Assembly: GCA_028565635.1 (NCBI GenBank)
Contig: JAOXYB010022625.1
Location: forward strand, 1 to 33,129
Source of the DNA: Phoronis ovalis
Lineage: Eukaryota; Phoronida; Phoronidae
DNA: 33,129 nt
Reading direction: 5' to 3'
This document shows, piece after piece, positions 12,866 through 29,997 of this stretch. Within the stretch, counting starts at the first letter, position 1. Every line of letters starts with the position of its first letter. The notes beneath the pieces are model-generated. The model was not told where the DNA came from and made no database searches. It saw only the letters and a list, made by a program, of their open reading frames with translations. A program made the position numbers and the translations under genes.

Positions 12866-13261
12866 CCCGGGGGGTACACAAGGTTTTTTGACTACAGGGA
12901 TATGCCGCGGAACCCAATCCAAAATTTTAGCTTGTGACAGCAAATATATAACCCAATCCAAATTTTTTGAAATTTTAGGGTAGCAATCCAAATTTTGGGA
13001 AATATAAGGGTAGCAATCCAAATTTTAAAATATTTGTGTATAGCAATCCATTTTTACGGAAACTGACTGATACAAACCAAATTCTAAAATTTATTTATGG
13101 ATACAAACCTAAAATTAATCCAAATTATTTGCTGTATAAAGCCGTGAGTATATAGCAATCCAAATTTTTGAATAGCTTTACGGTAAGAAGTATACAATCC
13201 AAATCCAAAATTTTCAACTGGGCTGCACACCCCCACCAAAAAATCACTTGAGTACCCCGGG
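12866..13261 (+). mobile_element. Non-autonomous CCCGGGG-ended DNA element, copy 2 (396 bp)
   Basis: An exact 8-bp direct repeat, ATTTTACA, flanks it at 12858-12865 and 13262-13269. The flanking match can be stretched to 11 bp because the element ends share bases with the target. The ends are CCCGGGGGGTACACAAGG and, inverted, CCCGGGGTACTCAAGTGATT. The interior has the same run of AGCAATCCAAATTTT units as copy 1. It ends 92 bp before the MCT start codon, so it lies in the promoter or 5' UTR region of that gene and could affect its expression. Confidence 0.82.
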
Positions 13262-13292
13262 ATTTTACACTTGACATTAATTCTCAAACTAT

Positions 13293-13353
13293 TGTTACCT
13301 GTATTTATAGGTCATGTATTTTAAGTGATTAATACAAGAAGAAATAAATATCA
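13293..13353 (+). promoter_or_regulatory. Likely MCT 5' UTR splice acceptor and short uORF
   Basis: An acceptor-like TACCTGTATTTATAG ends at 13310, just above the start codon, suggesting that a non-coding first exon lies upstream. A 4-codon upstream ORF (ATG at 13314, TGA at 13326-13328) would then precede the main ATG at 13354, which has A at -3 of its context. No first exon could be placed. Confidence 0.35.
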
Positions 13354-16300
13354 ATGTCGGAAGTCAGAAATAAGACAAAAGAAGCAGAGGCATTAGTGTC
13401 TGGAAAGAAATCAACATCCACAAAAGAACATGGGGAATTTAACCCACCAGACGGTGGGTGGGGGTGGGTTGTGTGTTTTGCATCTTTTTGGTGTAATGGT
13501 ACCATATTTGGTGTGTTGAATACATTTGGAGTTATATATCCTGCTATACTTGAGACCTATGCTGACAAAGATGACAAGGACATTGCCTTTAAAGCATGTG
13601 AGTACAATTGTTTATTGTTTGTGGTGAGATCAAAGACAAATTATCAAACCATCTGCTGCATGCACCAGTTAACCTTTCCCAGGGAAAAGTACTACCACCA
13701 TATGTTTTAACTAACAGTTCACATGACATCAATGTGACAAAAATGGTAGAAGTATGTACAGGTAATCAGTACATTTTCCTAGCTATTCTACCTAGGGTAC
13801 TCAAGATTTGTGGAGTATATTAATTAGTATGTGCCACTAGAGAAAATCCAAAATTTTAGATTGTCTTAGTGGTAGATAGGAATCTAAAATTTAAAAATAT
13901 CTGAGTAGCACTTCCAACTTTTACCAATTCCTTGAAAGTGACCTGGAAACAAGCCTAATTTTTTTTAGTAATAATAAACCAAGCAGTTGATTTTTTCAAG
14001 CAACAAGCCAAATTTTTAAATGGTAGAAATTAAAAAATACTATATATAAACCAAATTCAGTAAGTTTACTCTGGCATCCACACTCCTACACAAAATAATT
14101 TTATTACCTCGATCCCAGGAACATTCATATTTCATAGTTGCTATATATAAAAAGAACTTAAATGCCGATCCCGATTGTAGTTGGGGATTTAATTATAAAT
14201 GGAAAAAGGTACTTATTTAATAATTTGAGGGGCTATAATAACTATGCCCCCTGAACCCTTGTACTTGCTTATTTTTCCTCTTTGTCCAGGCAATTTTCTG
14301 CTTCTCTGCCTAACCAAGGCTCATCTTACTATTATGTAATTCAAAACACTAAAAATCACACTATTCGTTTTGCAGGAAAATGCCAAGTTTCTTTTTGAAT
14401 AACTTTTTTAATGAACAGATTACATGTAATTTTCACAAATACTTTTACTATTTTGTTATATTTCAGCTTGGGTAGGTTCACTGAGCACTGGAATGACATT
14501 TTTTATGTCTCCAATTGCAAGTATACTAGTGGATAGATTTGGAGTACGACCTGTTTGCTTTGTTGGAGGAATTCTCGCTACAACTGGCTTGATTGCCAGC
14601 TCATTTGTGAACCAACTCGGACTTTTATACTTATGCTACGGTGTACTACTTGGTATAGGTTCTTCGTTGGCTTATACACCATCTTTAGTCATTCTTGGAC
14701 ATTATTTCAAAAAACGCATGGGATTGGTGAATGGTATTGTTACCACAGGAAGTGCCGTGTTTACCATTGCTATGCCGTTTGGTTTAAAACATTTATTGTC
14801 TTTGATTGGACTGCAACATACGATACAAGTGTTGGCAGGTTTATACAGTACTCTTATATTATGTGCTCTAACATTCAAACCACTGAATATACGTCAATCA
14901 CACACTCAGTCGGATGGCGCTCCAAGTTTTTTCTCAACAGAAAGCATTGTGGCGGAGTATCATGCTTGTATGAGAATTATTCGCAAGTTTTTAAATGTTA
15001 GAATCTGGAGGAATAAAAATTATGTCATATGGATAGTTGGAATGGCAGTAGCATTGTTTGGCTACTTCATTCCGTTTGTCCATTTGGTAAGTTAGAAGTC
15101 ATGAAGTGTCATGAACTGTACTGTTACATCTTTTTCGTGAATCAAAAATTTTAAATTAAAAAATTTGTTTTAGATTTTAATTTAAAACTATTTAAAATAA
15201 TACATGCTAATACAGTGGAATTTGATAATTACATTTTACATATTTTGTGCTATTTTACAAGCTACCCCTATTTAAATGGCATTTTTCTAATAACGTGTGG
15301 CATTGTATTTATTACTCGCTATATATATATTTTTCTGCAGATTTCTAATAGATGTGTACACATAATTTTCTGCTCTTTTAAATTTTAGGTACAATTTGTT
15401 AAGGAAACTATGCCAGGTAAGGATGGTGAAATTCTTGTGATGTGTATTGGTGCTACTTCTGGTGCTGGAAGATTAATCATCGGAAAACTCTCAGATTTCA
15501 AAAGTATTAACCGCATACGTCTTCATCAGGCATGCATTGCATTACTTGGAATATTTACTATTATAATTCCATTTGCAACATATTTCGAAGTCCTTATTTT
15601 TCTAACATTATTGATGGGATTCTGTGATGGGTGTATGGTGTGTTTGCTGGGACCAATTGCATTTGATCTAGTTGGCCGCAAGGGGGCCTCACAAGCAGTT
15701 GGATTTTTGCTTGGATTAATCTCAATCCCTCTTATGGTTGGACCACCTATTGCAGGTATTTCATGCATTTTTACACATATTATAGTAGTTTTTTTGGAAC
15801 AAGTTTTATAGCAAACATGCATAGTTTAAGTTCTTTTAAGGTACGATGCAACTCTAGGAATAACAAAAATATTCTTGATGTGAAATAGAATAAATAAAAA
15901 TAGATTGAATTTGCATTGGAATTTCATTGATATCTTTATCGGTTTTAGATATATATATATTTTTTTTTTGTATGATGTTGATACCCAAGACTATGTTACT
16001 GAGATCAAGTATCCGCGAAATATTCAAATTTTCTAGCTCTGGTAACAAGAAATATACAGTGGCACTTATTTTTTAGGTTTTATGCATGATGCTATTGGTA
16101 ATTACGATGCAGCTTTCTGGTTTGCAGGAGGTCCACCATTGTTAGGAGCCACTATCATGTTTCTTATTTCACAACAAAAGCAGGTAATTTTACTGATTTT
16201 TGCCATGTCTCTTGTCTTTATTGAATTGATAAATATTTTTTAAACTGGTTAATGGGGCGAATAAACCATGGGAACAACCACCAACAAAGGTATCATCGAA

Positions 16301-17356
16301 ATAGAAATCTAAAAACCTGAGTATCATCAATAAAAGATCCCTAGACTTCCACAAAATGTCCGATTACACTTTAAGATTCATAGCTCAAAGGTGGAGAATA
16401 AAGCTCTCAAATGCACAAAGTTCCACAAAATTCCAACTTTCACCAATTACTAAACTTTTGTGAAGAATCTGTATTTTTATGCATGTGCATCAAAATTTTG
16501 GCTGTTTTATCTTTCAGCATTATCCTGCTAAAAAGGAAGTTGAAGAGTTCGCTATTGCAGTTGATGATCTAGAAGATTCAGGTAATATCTATTATTTGCA
16601 TACATCACATCACCCAGAAACTATTTTTGCCCAACTAATGTGCCAGGTGCATCACGGGCAAACTCGTCTGTTAAATTGTTAATACAATTCCGTTCGTTGC
16701 ACACAATTCCCATGTTCATTAAGCAACAGTAGGTTTGCACACAATTCCCATGTTCATTAAGCAACAGTAGGTTTGCACACAATTCCAATGTTCATTAAGC
16801 AACAGTAGGTTTGCACACAATTCCCATGTTCATTAAGCAACAGTAGGTTTACAAGATAACAGTGCTGTTTAACAAGTATTCCCGGGATATTGAAACTAGA
16901 AATGTCTGAAAAAACATACTGCTTATCTTCATGTTGTTAGTTCTGCTCATTAAAAAAAAATTCATCACGCAATCCATGTCCATAAATTGAGCAAAACTAA
17001 TGCTTTCAATAATTGGGGGACATCTTATTTGAGGCTTGTGCCTAAGTGTTCAGAATCCTGAATTATTTAATAATGTGCTATTTCTTATTTTTGAACAATT
17101 ATATCACTGGCACATTTACAAGAGGCAAAATAACAAAATTAATGTAATGTTTAGGACCAGCTTTCTATTTATTGTTGTTTCAGACAATGAACTTCCACTT
17201 AGTGGAGGAATATGGCAGGAAACAACCAACGGAAAGAATGAACAAATCAACTATAGCTCAACAACCAAAGATCCTATACTTGTGGTAGACAGTCACAGTT
17301 ACAGCTCTACTGCTGAAGATTCCGAAGAAATTGAAGCTAAGATATCTACTGTTTAA
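13354..17356 (+). CDS. SLC16A10: Monocarboxylate transporter family (SLC16), MCT8/MCT10-like, 6 exons, 524 aa
   Basis: Exons: 13354-13597, 14467-15086, 15389-15755, 16077-16183, 16518-16581, 17184-17356. All junctions are GT-AG, phases close, and the total is 1575 nt. It is a 12-helix major facilitator of the plasma membrane. The SLC16 signature PPDGGWGWVV opens helix 1 at 31-40, and SWVGSLSTGMTFF (82-94) starts helix 2. PSLVILGHYFKKRMGLVNGI around 153-172 (helices 4-5) matches MCT8/MCT10 almost word for word, as does SQAVGFLLG followed by VGPPIAG near helix 11. Arg316 in GATSGAGRL (helix 8) and Asp368 in FCDGC (helix 10) fall where MCT8 has its charge pair essential for thyroid-hormone transport. 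Leu55 replaces the His (MCT8) or Gln (MCT10) of helix 1. Likely substrates are aromatic amino acids or iodothyronine-like compounds, but substrate is inferred. N and C tails are short and cytosolic. Symbol given by similarity; orthology to SLC16A10 versus SLC16A2 is unresolved. Confidence 0.9.
13791..14119 (+). mobile_element. Decayed relative of the CCCGGGG-ended element, in MCT intron 1
   Basis: The same landmarks appear in the same order as in the two intact copies: GGGTACTCAAG at the left end, ATGTGCC, AATCCAAAATTTTAG, several AAACCAAATT words, CACACTCCTACACAAAAT and a CCC-rich right end. The sequence is far more diverged and no target duplication is clear. It indicates that the family has a long history at this locus. 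Confidence 0.55.
16697..16848 (+). repeat. Minisatellite, 4 x 38 bp, in MCT intron 5
   Basis: Four head-to-tail 38-bp units begin at 16697, 16735, 16773 and 16811, each starting TTGCACACAATTCC and ending CAGTAGGT. The only difference seen is one C-to-A change in unit 3. The near identity points to recent expansion. It lies between the last two coding exons. Confidence 0.93.
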
Positions 17357-20300
17357 CTGCAATATACAGTCAAACGATATATGACATAGCCAAAACTATG
17401 TATGTATGATATTGAAATCACTGCTGTGCTGAAGGTTTCTCACCTACCATTATTATGGCCCCTCACACACATCAACATTTTTAATTATACTCACCACATA
17501 TATTAAGAAAAAACCCCGGTTAGTTGTCAAGTAATTGATGAAAGCGTGCTCTTTTGATTCATATAAGTCATCAAGGTTATAAACTATTTGTTCTTTATAA
17601 ATTGGATAGAATTTATTAGAAAATTGACAATTTGTAGAATGTTAAACTTAGAATTAATGTATGCAAATTATTGGTAAATACTACCAACAAAGTCATCATT
17701 GATGTACGGGTTTCTTGTCATATTGTGCAATGCACTTTGCCTATGGTTTGTGGCATCACATGTTGGTTACAAAGATTCTCTAATACAAGTTTGAAATAAT
17801 TTGTACTTTCCTAATAACAATTTCACTTTTTTTGAAAACTCCTATTAATGTATTGGTGACAGTACAGACCAACAACAGAAAAATTTAAGCAATATGCAAC
17901 TAGTCGACAAATCGTATACATTACTGTAATTGTATTCACACCAGTTATATGTTAATTCATTATTTTTTAGAAGTTTTTAATGGTTATAAATGCACTCGTT
18001 TTAAAATTACTCCAGTTCTGAGTTCTGTTAATGAATCCTAAATATTTACAATCCTATTAAATCTAATTTACACTTCTGCAGGTAGCATTCTTTGCACAAA
18101 ATATTTCTTGTTAATGTTGTTTTAACTTTGTACATGTATTTTATAGCCGGTCTGTTTTACATATACTGAATTAAAAATAAATTCAAAACTTGTGGGCTGT
18201 GGCCAAAAATGAAAACATTTCAATGGATGCAAGTTATTTACCTTTACTGTATCTGTTGAATCTGCTGAGGTCTTCTATTCAATGACTTTTGCATTTTAGG
18301 TTTTTGCTGTGTTGAAAACGGGGCTTTTTGCATTTTAAAGATATAATTATAATTGTCAAATCAACTTAATTTTTAGTTTGATAATATATATGATACTTTT
18401 TGAGTTTTGGAAGTCATTAAACGAATGTTGCATTATAAATCAATTTTTTATTCCGAGTGAAAGGTTGTTATGTGGATATAACAGTTTAAAATAAATGGTA
18501 AGTTGTGATGTACTTGTGCCATGTAAAAGCAGATGCAGGGCCGTGTAACCTTCTACTTCTACAAGTTCATCATCATGCGAGTTGTTGTTGGTAAAAGAAC
18601 ATTATTATTGGTTCAAAATAGTGGTATTAGCGGTTTTGTGTGGAAAAAGTATAAAGCTTTGGTAAATAAAACTTTATATTTTAATCTGTTTCTTTTATTT
18701 CTGTTGATTACCTGATGTCTTTATTGCTATCAATGGGAGCAGGTGGAAGAATCTGAATTTTGAGAAGTGTTTTTTTATGAGACATTGTCACAAGATAGCA
18801 GCCTAACAATACTGCTCAGTATAGTAGCATATTACAACACCATATGTTAGTTGCAACATTTTTAATAGTGTTATAAATGTTGAAAACCCTTGCAATGTTG
18901 AAGTTTAAACAATTTACAAATTTCTCGTTTATGTTTTTTGAATAAAAGATAGAATTGCACTAACAAAATTTTATTACTGGAAATAATTTCTTCGACATAT
19001 TTGGACAAGATAATTAATCATTAATATAAATTTTTAAACTAGGACTATTTGATAGCCATATGCTAAAAATAAAATAACAAGAGCTTAATAGATGACCATA
19101 TCATTACACAGTTTAAGACAAAAACATTCCAGATATCTAGCTATGTGACATGACTACAAACGGGTTAATTCTTAACTCTTCACATTTAGAGATGGGGTTT
19201 TTCCATAATGAAGTAAAATATTGCTGTACTATATGTAAACCAATCAGAGGAATGGATCTTTTAAAGTTTGATGATCTTTCAGATTTGACAATATGAATAT
19301 CTCAGATTACCACATCACCTATAATAATTTTTTCTGGTCTAAGTATTGTGAAATAATCAATTTTTAACAAAATTTCAAATAAAGTTAGAATGAAAACTTA
19401 GTGGGTTTTTTGACACCAAAAGGTGTAAGTAAAGCAACCTTGTGGAAAGTAAACCAGCATTTTTGTGAATGAAAGAATGAAAATGTATTCCATTTATCCA
19501 GTTTTATCTATAATTGGGTGGTTGAATAGTTGTAAAATTACAATGAGTTATAGAGCTGGCTAGTATGAACAAATAAACAAGAGAAAGAAATATTTTTCCA
19601 AAAAGAATATCAGCATTCATTGACTTATTTAACAGTTTTAACTGAAATAGGCAATTCAGTATTTAGTACAGCATTATTATACTTCATGCAGAGTGCCCAA
19701 TAAAGATAATTAAAGTGAATACATTTCACTACATGTCAGCAGGGAGCACTTACAATATATGTATATAACCGGTAGAATGCACATATTACAAGTATCTCCT
19801 ACGAATTACAATTACCAAGTAATTTTTTGAATTAGAGTTGGAGCATTTCATACAGTATCAAATGTATTAAATGCATTGCACCTGTGGTTGGTTCAAAAAA
19901 ATGTTAACAATGTTTTCTGCATATCAGGACTGGTGGGAAACAGCCAGTTTAAACTTCAAAATGACTTTTATCCATGACAAGTATATATATATATATAATT
20001 ATATATACAGTACTAATAAACAATCAATAACACAAAATAATTATAACCTAATATACAGGTACATGTAGAAACCGGGTTCTCATTTTGTCTTCCTAACTGC
20101 TGTAAATAATATCAAGTAACACTTTCTTACGTCTATATTTTTGTGGTTCAAATTAATACAATATGCATTCATTGTGGTTTCCAGGTGCGAAAAGACATTG
20201 GATTCCAAGTTTAGTCACAAAGTGGCGAAATCAATTTGAAAATGTGAAACATTAACATATTTACACAGATCCGATTTAGTTTGTCTTAACCCCATACAAG

Positions 20301-20847
20301 TATAACCGAGTGTTCTACATTGCAGAAAATGAAGAAATGTTTATTAAAACCTTTATAACAAAGAGTACCAAAATATTAGAACAATAATTACTTTGAGGTT
20401 TGGTTAAGCAGTGTTACAACAAGCTACATTACGGGAATTATTTGCAATATCATATGGTAAATGATTGGTTTGCGTTTCAGCAAGTGATTGTAATAAAAAA
20501 GTTAACAAGGTTTTGTACATACCGGTATTCAGACTAGCTCTTTTGTTTTTATAAATATTTTACCCAATAGGGCTACATATGCAATTCGACAGTTTTAATG
20601 TTAATTTTGTGATTTTATTTAGATACTCTGCTTTAAATTTATTATCAGGTAATTGTAACACTTAAGCATACAGAGACCAATTAATAACAAGTAACAACAT
20701 AAGCAACCAGACAAGAGGCAGTTAAACAGTATAATCCTTTAAATTGGGAAATATATAGACATTGAAGACAATGATATAAGACCAAATCAGTTCCATATTC
20801 CAAATAACGGGACAGTACATGTGGTTCCGCAAATGTAATTTACCTTC
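17357..20847. other. Convergent 3' UTRs and spacer between MCT and Scm
   Basis: The MCT stop and the Scm stop face each other across 3.5 kb. An AATAAA at 18176-18181, followed by a GT-rich stretch, is a reasonable MCT cleavage signal; others occur near 18490 and 18665. On the minus strand, TTTATT at 20614-20619 (AATAAA in sense) could end the Scm transcript about 230 nt after its stop. A TA-dinucleotide tract lies at about 19982-20008. No coding region is supported; short ORFs at 18533-18715 and 19871-20068 lack motifs. Confidence 0.55.
18176..18181 (+). terminator. Candidate MCT polyadenylation signal
   Basis: Canonical AATAAA about 820 nt after the MCT stop, followed within 30 nt by TTGTGGGCTGTGG, a GT-rich downstream element. 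Earlier variants could also be used. Confidence 0.4.
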
Positions 20848-28915
<8,068 letters not shown>

Positions 28916-29857
28916 CTACAGAATACACACATTTGAAAGTGACGTGACCACACTTCATAGTGTAAGAGCAGAGGCACCATTTCAATCCTTATTGTTTAAT
29001 AACCGAGATAATAACTGGAGTGTAATTATGCCAAGTATCCTACTTTATTAGCTTAGTTGGTAGATAAAATATTATATACCAGGATTCTATATACAAGATT
29101 ACTGAACGGTGAAAAAGATGTTACTTTAGAGTGAGTTACGTGCATCTTCGGGATGGGGGCACTAGTCAATAAGGTTGGTGTGTAAGGTAAAAACCATTAG
29201 CCACTCATTTTTGATATTTCAGTAACTTGACTCGTACCTGTTTTCATTGCAACTTCAGTCAGAAAATTTATGAGGAAATTATATGGGGTGTTTGCTCTCA
29301 GTTTTAGCTAAAATTTACACATTTCGACATGAACTAGTAATTTTAATTGTGCTGTGAAGTTCAATCAAGGAAGGATCTAGGAGTAATTCGGTAGAGTTTT
29401 ACAACTGAATTACTTCAATGGTGTGGTTTTTGTGGTCTCGTTTATGCGTAGAAATGTTCTGAAATGTACATCTACATGTCGTATGTGGTACAGTGGGTTT
29501 TATTTTTATCAGTATTTGTATCTAGCTCTGCAGTTCTGGTGTAAGATCCCTAATCAATGAAAATTATAAAGCGCATATTCCATAATCCGAAAAGATAGCC
29601 AAGACTAATTACTTACTTATACTAAATACATTGTACTAAATAGATGACACAACAGCTTCTTCAAGAATCAAGTTCAAAATTAACCAAGTCCGAGGATGGT
29701 ATGCAAATATGAGAAATTATAGAAAACGCAACGCAGAAAATTATTTTACTTCTAAGTGTTGCAAGAACAATTGCCTCATGATTTCGTTACATGCAATGAA
29801 ATGTATGCAAAATGTAAATAAAATATTAAATCCCTAAAAATGTAAAAAAGAAGTTAA

Positions 29858-29878
29858 ACCTGTCATTTTGTCCGCCAT
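29858..29878 (-). promoter_or_regulatory. Likely Scm leader exon end with spliced uORF
   Basis: On the minus strand ATGGCGGACAAAATGACAG is followed by GTTTAA, a usable donor ending the exon at 29860. Joined to the acceptor at 28916 (TTCTGTAG, exon from 28915), this ATG gives an 8-codon ORF ending in TAA just before the MBT exon's ATG. The phases do not permit fusion to the main frame. So this is best read as 5' UTR with a small upstream ORF, and the main start is Met at 28900. Confidence 0.4.
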
Positions 29879-29997
29879 ATTATACATCGCGAGGTTTCTC
29901 GTAATACCACATTCGCCCCCTCGCGTCCTAAAAAAGCTGGCTCGACACCTGGTGAGTATGGGATAATAGGAGATTTGTCTGTGCGTCCAACTTTAAA
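29879..29997. promoter_or_regulatory. Compact divergent promoter of Scm (-) and NDUFB4 (+)
   Basis: Only about 120 bp separate the NDUFB4 start codon from the likely Scm leader exon. The segment is richer in CpG than the rest of the window (TCGCGAGG, CGCCCCCTCGCGTCC). It holds a CGCG-core word and, at its Scm edge, AATATGGCGGAC, a close fit to the YY1 consensus AANATGGCGGC in Scm sense. No TATA box lies at a sensible distance. This is the usual build of a housekeeping bidirectional promoter; sharing is inferred. Confidence 0.5.

Noticed and set aside
7761-13287. Similar predicted peptides at 7761-7946 and 13084-13287 (both with VENFGFGLYTS) suggesting a repeated protein family
   Set aside because: Both are minus-strand translations of the same non-coding CCCGGGG element. 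The shared peptide reflects the repeat, not a gene.
16697-16848. Four regular repeats as a CRISPR-like array
   Set aside because: The 38-bp units are contiguous with no spacers, in an animal intron. It is a minisatellite.
29876-29878. ATG at 29878 (minus) as the true start of Scm, giving MADKMT
   Set aside because: The next donor leaves one base, while the MBT exon begins in phase 0. The join runs into TAA after eight codons. No intermediate exon fits.
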